Assembly: GCA_009602725.1 (NCBI GenBank)
Contig: WELB01000283.1
Span: 95,750-144,078 of the forward strand
Reading direction: 5' to 3'
Length of the DNA stretch: 48,329 nt
Origin: Spirogloea muscicola
Taxonomy: Eukaryota; Streptophyta; Zygnematophyceae; Spirogloeales; Spirogloeaceae
The notes under the pieces were generated by a model. It was given only the letters and a program-made list of their open reading frames with translations, did not search any database and had not been told where the DNA came from. Below, in pieces: positions 23,501 to 33,254 of the stretch (positions are counted from its first letter, which is position 1; each line of letters starts with the position of its first letter). A program made the position numbers and the translations under genes.

Positions 23501-25280
23501 GCCGCTGAGACAGGCCGCTCAATGAGATTGAGGAAGCAGCCCATCCAGGCAAGGCAAACAGCCTCCTCCTGCACAAGCTTTGGCACCTCCAGCTGCGCCA
23601 CCAAAGTACATCACGAGTCATCAGCTGCGGACTTAAAGCTCGGCATACTGACCAGCAATATGCTACTACATCAAGAGCTCTTCTTCGCATGCATTAACCC
23701 GCTGCTGCTGGACACGTTGACCTGAGTGGATGGGGTAGTGGCGCCGAGTGCGTACATAGCACGAGGACCAGAAAATTTTGCAGATGAGCTTGATGAGGAT
23801 GGCAATCTCAGTATCGGGTTCCGGCAGGGAGAGCAGGTACTTGAAGATGTTGATGAGGACGGGAAAGGTGGTCGACACCAGCACATGGCTTGGTGCACGC
23901 TCTTCATCCTCGTGCTTGAACCTGGATGATATGGAAGTCATGCACTGTCAGACACCCTTAGCTTGGAGCACTCAATGTCCATTGCGTGTTTGTCCGACCA
24001 GATTGGGGAGGGGACTCACTCATACTTCCGAGCGAGGACGCGGAGCGCAAAGAGAGCGCCAGTGACACGTGGCTGGTCCATCGAACGCAGGTTGCCATCG
24101 ATGAGGGGAAGGAGCGCCTGCCATTGCTCCGGGTAGTCTGACTGCACAATCGTTTTTAGGCACTCGCCAAGCTGCGACCTGGGACACGCCGGCGCCACCT
24201 ATCATCAGTTGCCCAGGACCAGAGGACAAGGGCGCTGAGAGACGTAGTCCTGGCAGTCTGACCGTTTGCATTCTGATCCTGACCCCTCAGTACCCTTGTT
24301 TCCTGCATATCCTGGACCTCATATCCTTGAACCCGTCCAAGCGGTTAGCCGCTTCTCGCCCGAAGCAGGGCAGCCAGCAGAGGAGCCAAGCTCAAACCAG
24401 CTGTCCTGAGGATCGTCCAACATGCTGATGGCCAAGCGGCCTCCCTGGCTTGGCACAACGTCACTGGCTACTTGGCAGCTGGAGCGAGCTAAAAAACCAC
24501 TGCAGCATCTCATATAACTGGTGATAGAGTGGTCGAGGGTCACGTCTAATATTATGACTGTGATATTAGGGATGTGTTGCCAACTGCAAGATCATCGCTG
24601 CGGTCGCTGAGGTCTGAGTAGACAACGCCTGGGGCAAGACGCTTGAGAAGCTTGCCTGCGCAGCTTGCCAATGGTGCTATATCACAGGTTGGCTTGCCAT
24701 GACCTGGGATACTCAAGGGTGCGGCAGGCATGCCCACCTGAGGAGTGCGGGCGCGCAGATGATGGCCTCCAGCAGGTTGTCGCGCACCGTCACCTTGTCG
24801 CTCTTAGAGAAGACGTCGCCTGGCAACCACAAGGAGCATCGAGAGTGAGGGCTGTTTGCACCCAAGGTCAGCCACAAGGGCGCCAGCCCGCGAGCCAAGT
24901 TGCGGCGTGGAGGAAGGACAACAGAGTGCCGAGTTTGGAAGCCCTGCCTGAGTCCTTGGTGACCCAGTCCTTGGCAACCAGGTTCTTGAAGTAGATGCTG
25001 GCAATCTGGCGGATGGCCAGGTCCGCGCTGGTGCTCACAATGACCTGCATGAGGTGCACTAGGTGCCCCGGTGCATGCTGGAACTGCGCAGCGGCCAGGC
25101 CGAGGTAGGACCGAGGTCAGGCCTGCGAAGACGGGCAGTCGGGCCAGCAGGCGTCGCCGGCGACTCCTCGAGGGGCACCCTCAGCCTCACCTCGACGAGC
25201 TTATCCTCGGCGGCCTTGCGCTCCTGCGGGCTCGGGCTGAGGGCCAGCTGCAGCACGCCGCTGAGCGTGGCCAGGTCCAT
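17576..25280 (-). CDS. Importin-beta family karyopherin, importin-7/8/SAD2 type, 22 exons, 1042 aa
   Basis: Ran-dependent nuclear import receptor; the plant relative is SAD2. Twenty-two exons joined by phase-matched borders give 1042 residues, against about 1038 for human IPO7. Exons, leftwards: 25280-25191, 25083-24948, 24819-24738, 24178-24020, 23921-23756, 23592-23423, 23279-23103, 22806-22661, 22495-22372, 22267-22087, 21729-21570, 21416-21348, 21103-20985, 20667-20472, 20221-20090, 19727-19624, 19386-19207, 18944-18805, 18603-18455, 18289-18138, 18037-17902 and 17736-17576. Landmarks: the N-terminal importin repeat ([14 protein letters not shown]), [67 protein letters not shown], an acidic stretch ([17 protein letters not shown]) and a [17 protein letters not shown] tail ending in [20 protein letters not shown]. 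Introns 2 and 6 appear to be GC-AG. Confidence 0.96.
19459..19499. repeat. Interstitial telomeric repeat (CCCTAAA)n, about 6 units
   Basis: ctaaaccctaaacccctaaa and the following bases form about six units of the plant-type telomeric heptamer, some with an added C or T. The array lies in intron 16 of the importin gene (19387-19623), so it is not a chromosome end. Confidence 0.93.
21781..21882. repeat. 51-bp tandem duplication in importin intron 10
   Basis: Two adjacent units, 21781-21831 and 21832-21882, beginning ctttgagt(a/t)acacaacatc and ending gggaccacag, differ at one position. They lie wholly inside the intron 21730-22086. Confidence 0.92.
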
Positions 25281-25830
25281 CGCGCCGCCGTCATCCAGTC
25301 CTCGCCCGCCCCCAACTCAGCTGGCCGCGGGGGTGGAGGACGGGCCTGCCGCGATCCCCTGGCAGTGCCGCCACAGATCCTGCGCCGGGCTGCACAGCTG
25401 TACGCCGGCCGCAGTGGCCCGGCAGCTCGACACGACCGTCAGCTGCCTGCAGCTCCGCGGGCCTCGTCCTCCTGCGAGCCGTCAGGAGCTCGCGGCGCGG
25501 CGGCTCCCGCGAGCGCGCCCTCGAGATGGCCTCGCGCCGCCGCCGTCTGGCCGGCCCGAATCTTCGTGCCGGCCAGCCGCAAGCACGGCAGGGCGGCCTC
25601 TCCACGAGGCGCCCGCCAGGACTCCGAGCCCGGACAGGTCGACCGCGAGGTCGCCTCAGCCGGACGCGGCCACCGCCGCAGCTGGCTGTGGCGGCGGGCC
25701 TTGATAGTCGGGCGGCGGCGGCGAGCTGCGGAGGAGCCAGGCGCGCGGCTGGCCCGCCCCACTGCAGCACTGCAAGCAACGAGCTCTTCCCGAAGAATAA
25801 AAGGCTCGTCCAATTTAATCTAATTTCAAG
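25281..25830. other. GC-rich region upstream of importin, no gene confirmed
   Basis: Very GC-rich, with long open frames in several phases on both strands, which is expected from composition. None shows a known domain or a trustworthy start with splice sites. It probably contains the importin promoter and 5' leader. Confidence 0.5.
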
Positions 25831-25834
25831 CAGT

Positions 25835-26132
25835 AGCTGTGAGAGGCCAGCCCAAAGACAAGGTTCAATGGGCCGAAATCTGTTCGCATTTGTGTGTTTC
25901 AAACAAACGAGGGCCAAAATGGCCGCAGGGGCACTGCAAGGCCCTGATAAACCCCGTCTTAACCCCGGCTCAGTGGACGCTGCCGGAATCGAGTTGACGG
26001 GGCCTCGCCCACGACGCCGGAGCCCCGCCGCCGGCTCGGCCCGGCGCGGCGGGCGACGAGGGCCAGGCCGGAGCTGCGCNNNNNNNNNNNNNNNNNNNNN
26101 NNNNNACAGATCTGGCTGTGAGCGGCCAGCCC
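25835..26132 (-). repeat. Hairpin-family repeat copies around an assembly gap
   Basis: agctgtgagaggccagccca at 25835-25854 and ggctgtgagcggccagccca at 26114-26133 are tail copies in minus orientation. Between them lies aaccccgtcttaaccccggc, resembling 8117-8145. The 26-base N run interrupts the block. Confidence 0.65.
26080..26105. other. Assembly gap (26 N)
   Basis: A run of 26 undetermined bases within a repeat-rich block. The flanks are both GC-rich and repeat-like, a usual place for an assembly break. Confidence 0.99.
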
Positions 26133-26314
26133 AAAAACAATGATGTGGCTACTGCGGATGTCACTTGGTAATCCTGGTCTACAGGTGCAAGTCAGAAGAG
26201 TAGCAGCAGGGAATGGGGAAGAAGCCACAGGGGCAGGACAGCGGCAGCAGAGCGTCCGGCGCAGAAGAGCAAACAGCCACGACATTCAAAGCCGCTCTTG
26301 CAGAGGGGACGATT

Positions 26315-26840
26315 GTTGTGACGAGCCAGCCCACAAAAGAATGACAAGGTCCACAAGTTACGGACAGCGGATAGCATGCAGGACAACAAGTGATCATCAA
26401 GGATGCGCGTTCATTGACTCCTAGTCAGCATTGCGAGTCGGAATTACTAACAGCCAAATTGCAGTCCACCTGCCAACAGCCGGAGGCAACCGCCAGGGAG
26501 CGGCTAGCACGAACTTATGTAAGGCTTGAGCCACAGAACGCTGCAGTGAATGGAGTAGCCGCATGCGGTAAATCAGCGCCAGCGTGCCCGCTGCAGTGAG
26601 TTCAGCCTGCTCCCCTTGCCGCCGACGGGACAGAAGCAGCTCTTCCAGCTCTTCCTTTCAAGCAGCCCTTTCTGCGGCTTCGGCCTCTAGGCGGGGCAAC
26701 TCCTTCCCTGCTGCTACTTTCTACCACTTGAGGCGGCTAACAAGAGGTCACTGAGCAGGGCACCCTTGCTTTTCAAATGAGTCCCGGCTCCTTTGGGCCT
26801 CGGCAGTTTCATTCTGGGCTGGCCTTTCACAGCCATCGCC
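26315..26840. repeat. Degenerate hairpin-family fragments in both orientations
   Basis: A weak minus-sense copy (gacgagccagcccacaaaag, near 26320) and a plus-sense copy with gggctggcctttcacagcc at 26816-26834. The sequence between has aggcggctaacaagaggtca, similar to the tract before the tail in other copies. Divergence is high, so the borders are approximate. Confidence 0.5.
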
Positions 26841-27244
26841 TCCTTCAGGGAAAGCTTACTCTCTTCTCACAGCCCTCGCCTCCTTTTGGAAGAGCTGTAA
26901 CTATCCCCAGGATCTGTGTGCTCACAAGTGGCAACTTCTGTGTCGTGAATCGCATCAGCCTGGGTGCATGGATGTGCGGCTCACCAACATCCAGGCGCAC
27001 AAGAGAACAGATGGACTTCCCAGGCTCAAAATCAGAGTCGTCATCAGCCATGAAATGTGGCTCTTGCCACGCCGTCAACTAATCCTGATGTCCTCCTTGA
27101 TATCTCGCCAATTCCACCAGTATTTCCACCTCATAGAGGCGGCCTTATTGCAAGGTAGACAGAGGAGATGAAAGAGCACTTCAAAGTAAGGCAGTGGCTG
27201 TGGCTGTGGCTGCTAACCAGAGATAACTAAGAACTTACCTCACA

Positions 27245-27480
27245 TGTTACTTGCTTAGCAATGTGAGAGGCCGTCCCGAGAGCACAGCTCTTCCTAGTTG
27301 GGCGAGGGCTGGGACGAAAGAAAGAAAGGGCTCGCCCATAGAGAAGAGAGAGAAGAGAGAAGAGAGAAGAGGGGCTGGCAAAGCCAGTCCAAAAAGAATT
27401 AAAATGTCCAAAGCCAAAGAAAGGGATGCCGAAGAAGGACTACACACAGGGACACAGAAGAAAGACTGAACAAGGCCTGA
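27245..27480 (-). repeat. Retroelement 3' tail copy with purine-rich repeat
   Basis: The minus-sense end motif (gggctcgcccatag, about 27330) is followed by an agagaagagag simple repeat (27341-27370), the hairpin ggggctggcaaagccagtcc (27371-27390), and a tail resembling the other copies. This is just upstream of the FtsZ1 gene, about 490 bp before its start. Confidence 0.65.
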
Positions 27481-27968
27481 AAAAGACGAACATGAGAGAA
27501 TGACTGGAGCCCGGAAGCAACGCAAGACCTGACGACGAACCACAGAAGTGACTGACACATTGATGCCGCACTGTTTCCGCAAACGGGGCATGTTGGGAAG
27601 GTGAGATGCTCCGTGACCTCGTGGGGGCTGGGGTCAGGAGCCGGCCGTGGCAGGGCCCGTCTGGAGCCAACCGAGCTAAAGCGGCTCCAGCAGGCACCGG
27701 GAGCCCGCCCAGCCCCCCGCCAAAATCCCTTCCCGCCAAAACTGGGGGAGCCGCAGGGCCGCGCTCCCCGCCGCCGCCGCCGCCGCCGCGCGTTCGCCGC
27801 GTCCCGTCCTGCCGCCGCCTCCGCCGCCGCTGCCTCCGCCGCCGTCGTGCCACTGCCGCTGCCGCCGCCTTGGCCGCTGCGCTGCGCGCCCAGCGGCCTG
27901 AGGGCCTCCTCTCCTCCGGCGTTGCGGCGGAGCGGCCCTATGCTCCTGGCGCGGCCGTAGAGACGGCA

Positions 27969-30284
27969 ATGGCGGCCGTCGCTCGGCAGAGCCTCCCGGC
28001 CGGGGCCTCCCTGCGGCCGCCCGCGGAGGCTCTCCAGGCGGCCTGCTGCAGCTCGCTCGCATTGCCGCGCAGGCTGTCCCTCGCGCTGCGCTTCCACTGC
28101 CGGCACCCCGGCACTGCACACGGCAGCCGGCCCCACCGGCTGCTCCGAGCCCGCGGCAACAGGCTGCGTCCCCTAATCGGAGCTGGGAGGCCCGGCGTGG
28201 GCGTCCGTGCCGCCGTCGCGCCTATCGACACGGCGAGGATCAAGGTCATCGGCGTCGGAGGGGGCGGTGGGAATGCCGTCAACCGCATGGTCAGCAGCAA
28301 CCTGCAGGTGCGCGCCGTGGCGAGGTGCCTTCTAGCACAGTGGACATGTACGCACTGTCAAAGAGATTGTCGATGCTAGAATGGGCACACAGCGCGCTTC
28401 CAGTAGCCTCCTCTGGCTCCTCTGCCAGGTCATACATGTGACAACGTTATCAAGCGCAATATCTTCACCAAGGACAGCTCCTACTCCTTGTTGTCCAATG
28501 TCAGCCGCGCCCGTATAAATTACGGTCCTTTGTGGTCATCCTGGTCGCTGACGAGCCAGTTGCAAAGCCCCGGCCCGGTCCTGACTGGTTGTACACTTTG
28601 GGCCAGGAGCCCAGGTGGCCAGTTTGCCAGCCAGAATGTGGAGCTCACTCCACCTTAGAAGAGTACCTTGTCCACATGACACGGACACCCGAGACTGAGG
28701 ACCAGTTTGTGCCTCCACAGGGCATCGAGTTCTGGGCGGTGAACACGGATGCGCAGGCGCTCCTGCAATCAAGCGCGTCGCACAAGCTACAAGTGGGAGA
28801 GGCCCTCACACGCGGCTTGGGTGAGAGGCTGGGGCCACTGCGAGTCAGGGCCCTCACAGGCGAGAGTACTGTGGCTTGTCATGGTGTTGCTCCTTGCAGT
28901 GGTAGTGAGAATCCTATGCAGATACCTTTCAAAGGAGACCAAGCGAGACAATTTGAGCATGCTGGTTGCTGGCGGGATGAGCTTACTTAGTCTTGGGCGC
29001 TGTTGCAGGCACAGGCGGGAACCCTGAGCTGGGGGAGCGAGCAGCCGAAGAGTCTCGGGATGCAATTGCCGAGGCTGTCGAGGATGCCGACCTCGTATTC
29101 ATCACCGCTGGCATGGGCGGAGGCACCGGCAGTGGCGCTGCTCCCGTGGTGGCTCGCCTGTCCCGAGAGGCTGGCCGCCTCACCGTTGGCGTTGTCACCT
29201 ACCCCTTCAGCTTCGAGGGCAGGAGACGAGCTCAGCAGGTCTAACGCACGCACAAACCAAAGAATACGCTTGACTCGGCATGAAGGGACCACATCGAGGT
29301 ATCTCCACCTCATGCATCCGGTTGTGGATGCTTGCAATGGCGTTGCGCCGCAGGCGGTTGCAGCCATTGAGCAGCTGCGGAAGAATGTGGACACGCTCAT
29401 TGTCATCCCCAACGACAAGCTCTTGTCGGTCGTCCAGGAGCAGACACCCCTCCAGGATGCATTTCTCCTGGCTGATGACGTTCTCCGCCAGGGCGTCCAG
29501 GGCATCTCAGACATCATCACTGTAAGCATAACAAGTGACTCAGGTGGCTGACAAGCGATATCTGAAGTAGCTGACTTGGCAGTACAGAAGCCGTGAATGT
29601 AAATTCAGGCGACACTGTGACAAAGCTGGCATCCACGACTGCGGTCTTGAAGTGTCCTTGCAGATCCCTGGACTGGTGAATGTGGACTTTGCTGATGTCA
29701 AGGCCGTCATGAGCAACTCGGGCACGGCATGGCTAGGCGTCGGGAGCTCGACCGGCAAGAATCGAGCCGAGGAGGCGGCACTGGCAGCCACGTCCGCCCC
29801 TCTGGTGGAAGCCAACATTCAGAGCGCCACGGGAGTTGTCTACAATATTACTGGAGGCAAGGACCTGACATTACAGGAAGTCAACAGAGTGTCTCAGGTG
29901 ATTGTGCTCTGCCGACTACTAACTCTTGCAGATACTTTCCGTGTGAGAGTGCAGTGACAAGAACAAATAGATCCCTAAGCAGACATGGCTTGCCCGCTCG
30001 ATTTGAGCTTATATGTGTGCGTCCTGCAGGTAGTCACGGAGCTGGCAGATCCTGGGGCGAACATCATCTTTGGTGCAGTGATTGACGAGAAGTACGAGGG
30101 CGAGGTGCACGTGACCATCATCGCCACGGGCTTCTCACAGACATTCCAGAAGACCTTGCTAGACCCTAGAACGTCTCGCTTGACACTGGACGAGCCAAAC
30201 AAGCAGGGCCTGGACTTGCCTTGGAAGCGGAATCCTCTACCATCCCGCTTCACTGCCAGCTTTGGGAAAGGCTTCTCACTCTGA
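27969..30284 (+). CDS. FTSZ1: Plastid division GTPase FtsZ1, 6 exons, 441 aa
   Basis: Tubulin-like GTPase forming the stromal division ring. Exons 27969-28307, 28721-28820, 29009-29238, 29354-29521, 29664-29897 and 30030-30284 are phase-consistent; Arabidopsis FtsZ1 has 433 residues. Residues 1 to about 85 are Ala/Arg/Ser-rich, as expected of a transit peptide. The GTPase core follows: [17 protein letters not shown], then the GTP-binding loop [15 protein letters not shown] and FAVNTD-like [11 protein letters not shown]. The C-terminal half, [20 protein letters not shown] and [15 protein letters not shown], follows FtsZ1 rather than FtsZ2. The C-terminus lacks the short ARC6-binding tail of FtsZ2. 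The frame is open upstream to 27606, but 27969 is the first ATG giving a normal transit peptide; an upstream start is not excluded. Confidence 0.95.
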
Positions 30285-30920
30285 CCGCAGCGTGGCTTGC
30301 ACTGACAGCCCTCGTAGCAGACGGGTCATTGCTGTGTAGTCGGCGTTGGGCCACTCTTATGTATTCTGTGCAGCACATTCAGTGCCGTTTATTCGTCTAT
30401 GTCGATGTGGGTTGAGCAGTGCACTAGTGTGTGGCAAGCAACAAGCTTGATGGCTGCCTCGTGAACCTCTCTTACTCTACTCTGGCGGAGCATTGGCCCC
30501 ACGAGTAGCTGGGGCTTGCTGGGGCTGGCAAAGCAATCTGCCCTGTGAGCCCAGAGGAGGTACTGGGGTGGGCTCCTGTGCTGACTGGCTCCTGCAAACA
30601 GAGCGGTGACAGTCAGGCATGGCCAACACAAGGAAGTTCAGCAAGTAGTGATACAAGAAGTCAGCAATCAAAGGAAGCTAGCACCTAAGTGAGCAGCAGC
30701 TGAATCCCAGCCAACTGCATACAAGTGGAAGCAAGAAGAGTACGAGATCCTCCAGCAGAGCAGTGACTGAGTGACCCACTGAAACGAACAGGCTGACTTG
30801 TGGGGGCAGGCGATTCAGTATACATGCAGGTGCTTTCACCTTACAGCACTGAAGTCTCAGGCGAAGCTCGGTGCAGCCTCATCCATAAACAGCACATGGA
30901 GACGAAAGTGATTATTCAAA
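30285..30920. other. Intergenic region, no gene recognised
   Basis: Downstream flank of FtsZ1. It has short open frames only, with no domain or RNA gene that I recognise, and grades into the repeat cluster that begins near 30.93 kb. Confidence 0.5.
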
Positions 30921-30924
30921 AGGA

Positions 30925-31730
30925 TGCGGAGGCTGCAAGGCCAGCCCAAAGGAGTTTCCAAGGTCTATGGGGGAGCCGTCCCCGGCACGAGAGCACAAGC
31001 AACTTTCACATGGCTTACATGACAATCACTTAATATCCCCTAGTCAATGGCCTCAAGTTGGTCAACGGCCTCAAGTCGACATACAAGAGTCAGGAAAAGA
31101 AACAGCGCTTCCAAATTGACTGGTGACTGTGAGAGGCCAGCCCAAAGGAATGTACGAGGTCTGAGGGGGCCGGCGCAAAAAGCAAGATACATATTAGGAA
31201 AGCAGTCGCCTCGTCAACTTTATATGGTGGCAGCCAAGGCACGGCGAGTATGCAGATGCGAAGCGAAAGCCTAGGATGCTGGGTGCTCAACAGTCCAAGG
31301 CCAGCCCGAAAATCTGGACAGATTGAAAGGGAGGAGAAGCAGCGCTGTCAAGTGGGGCGAGGGCCAAGAGCCACAAGTAACTGAATAAACGAACAAGGTT
31401 CAAAGGAGTTGGAAAGCAAAGGGAGCACTGAAAATGCTCAGTGAACCCTGGTCATCAGCCGCAAGTCAGCACAAGTAGCAGCACGAGAGGTGTTGCCACG
31501 CCAAGAACCTGAAGTGGCCGGGTCCTGAAGGAGCAGAGAGATCCCACCTGGGAGTCAAGGGCAACTGCAGCTCACAAATCTTTCCCAACAGAGGGAAAAT
31601 TGTGCGATGCGCATAGACGACATGGAGGCCGGCTTGGTTTTGTATGCTGTTTAGGGAACAGCTAGTGCACAGAACTGAAAGATCTTTCAAAAGGGGGCGA
31701 TGGCAGCGAAATGCCAGCCCGAAAGAAGAA
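30925..31730 (-). repeat. Series of degenerate hairpin-family tails
   Basis: Hairpins or half-hairpins at 30931-30947 (ggctgcaaggccagccc), 31125-31143 (gactgtgagaggccagccc), 31289-31307 and 31701-31720, mostly followed by aaggaatgtacgaggtctga-like tails in minus sense. Spacing of roughly 150-400 bp suggests several independent old insertions. Confidence 0.65.
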
Positions 31731-31734
31731 GGTA

Positions 31735-31910
31735 GAGCGGGTCCACATTGAGAACAGTGGCTATGAGAGGCCAGCCCAAAAGAAAGGACTAGGTCTGAAG
31801 CAAAGGGCGAAGGGGCCAAGGGAAGAAGCAGAGCAGCCTTGGCTGCTGCCTCCGGGTTCCGTCAGGGCGACGTCTTTCCGCCCGCTAGCTATTTTGACTT
31901 GCACTTACTG
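31735..31910. repeat. Inverted retroelement copy (minus tail joined to plus coding piece)
   Basis: Left: minus-sense hairpin ggctatgagaggccagccc (31759-31777) and tail. Right: gtcagggcgacgtctttccg (31861-31880), which is the reverse complement of 13030-13050 in the decayed copy. The orientation switches within about 60 bp. Confidence 0.6.
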
Positions 31911-32035
31911 ACTGGAGGTGACTGAGAGGTGACTGAGAGCCCCCTTGCTGAACTGAAAGATTGGACTAGCACCAAAGAGGCCGGAAAGCGCAGGAACACA
32001 ATTCTACTCAAGTGGCTAATAGGAAAGACAAGCGC

Positions 32036-32185
32036 GGCCAGATTAAGTGGTGGCTGGGAGAGGCCAGCCCAAAGGAATGGACAATGTCTGAAGGAGCCGG
32101 AAGGCGAAGGACTAATACAACGGGTGCTCAGTAGCCCATGTCCGCAGCCGCGAGTCAGAGAGCTGGCAGCCAAGGTGGTGCCAAC
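32036..32185 (-). repeat. Hairpin-family tail, close to the 12.9-kb copy
   Basis: tggctgggagaggccagccc (32051-32070) followed by aaaggaatggacaatgtctg and aaggagccgg. The whole block matches 12893-12985 with few differences. Confidence 0.7.
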
Positions 32186-32256
32186 TGTTTGGGCTACACA
32201 AGACAACAGCTCTTCCCTGGCCTTTCCCAGCCACCAGTCAATCTGCCCGCGCTTTC

Positions 32257-32512
32257 TTCCCGTCCATGGCCCGGGCGCTGCACCTTCGTGCCGGCAGAGC
32301 CCTCGCTGCTGCCTCTGGCTCTGGCCAGGGGACCCACTTCCAGGAGCCCAGCATCTCTGATCTGCGGCTGCTTAGCAGGGGTTACTTGAGTGTCTCGTAG
32401 CTGCTTTGTTTCTGTTTCTTAGCGCTTCCCCTGGCCCCCTTCTCGTACTCTGTTCATTCTTTTTCGGGCTGGTTGTTCCAGCCCCTATTCTCAATGGGCG
32501 AGCACTTTCTTT
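32257..32512 (+). mobile_element. Recent 5'-truncated retroelement copy, plus orientation
   Basis: Encodes SMARALHLRAGRALAAASGS-type sequence through LRLLSRGY, then the 3' tail and hairpin GGGCTGGttgttCCAGCCC (32466-32484), ending in gggcgagcactttctt. Compared by eye with 13348-13594 reversed, I count about four differences in roughly 230 bp. The truncation point and lack of an intact ORF show it is not autonomous. Confidence 0.78.
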
Positions 32513-32616
32513 CTTCTATGGGCGAGCTCATTCCTTTCCTCTTCCAAATTAACAGTAATGGCCGTGAAAGTCTCCCAAGACACGAAGCATGAAAGTGGCT
32601 CTCCCAATGTGGGCAA

Positions 32617-32800
32617 GGGCTGTGAACAGGCAGCCCAAAAATGACTTGCAAGCTTCGAAGGGGCCCTAAAGCGGGGCGCTGCCTCAGAACTGGGGGATGA
32701 ACCACTCAATAGCTAGGAGGAGGAGCCTCAGATCTGAAATTCCCCCTGACGAAAGCTAGAGGCCGCAGCGAGAGCACGGCCAGCACGCACGTTTGAGACA
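32617..32800 (-). repeat. Degenerate tail and small minus-sense coding relic
   Basis: A weak hairpin gggctgtgaacaggcagccc lies at 32617-32636. At 32725-32800 the minus strand reads RAGRALAAASSFRQGEFQ, a diverged version of the coding segment just before the stop of the family ORF. Confidence 0.55.
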
Positions 32801-32974
32801 CGAAGCGGAGTTGTAGAGTAGGAGGGGCGAGAATGAGGTACTAGAAGAAGGACGCAGCCTTTTCCAGAGAAGCCAGCGGGACGGGGCGAGGAGGGGGGAC
32901 GCCACGTGGCCGCGGGGCAAGTGCCTGCGGCAGTGAGTTCCCAGGTTTCCTGAGCGGCCGCCAGTAGGTCCCCC

Positions 32975-33181
32975 ACTTACCCACTTCCAGGACCCTAGCC
33001 TCTCTGATTTGCGGCTGCTTAGCAGGGGTTACTGAGTGATTTGTAGCTGCTTTCTTTCTTTGTCTGCTTTGGTTTCTTAGCGCTTCCTCTGGCTTCCTCT
33101 GGCCCCCTTCTCGTTCTCTGTTCATTCTTTTTTGGGCTGGCTTGTCCAGCCCCTATCCTCAATGGGCGAGCCCTTTCTTCT
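32975..33181 (+). repeat. Retroelement 3' tail, plus orientation, ending at an N
   Basis: acccacttccaggaccctag, cggctgcttagcaggggtta, then the tail with a duplicated cctctggcttcctctggc element. The hairpin GGGCTGGcttgtCCAGCCC is at 33134-33152, followed by gggcgagccctttcttct directly before the single N at 33182. Together with the minus relic to its left it forms an inverted arrangement. Confidence 0.75.
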
Positions 33182-33182
33182 N
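33182..33182. other. Single N (possible assembly join)
   Basis: One undetermined base separates a retroelement 3' end from the 5' end of the EGY3-like gene. If it is a collapsed gap, part of that gene's promoter or leader may be missing. Confidence 0.5.
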
Positions 33183-33254
33183 CCCTGTCGAGGCGCCATC
33201 TATGGCCACGGCGGGGCCCGCAAGCCGGGCTGCGGCCACCGATCGGATGGCCTG

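Noticed and set aside
24319-24543. Minus-strand frame in importin intron 3
   Set aside because: The flanking exons join in phase without it, and its peptide does not fit the importin family.
25071-25823. Long open frames on both strands upstream of importin
   Set aside because: Composition-driven; they overlap importin exon 1 and show no recognisable domain or splice pattern.
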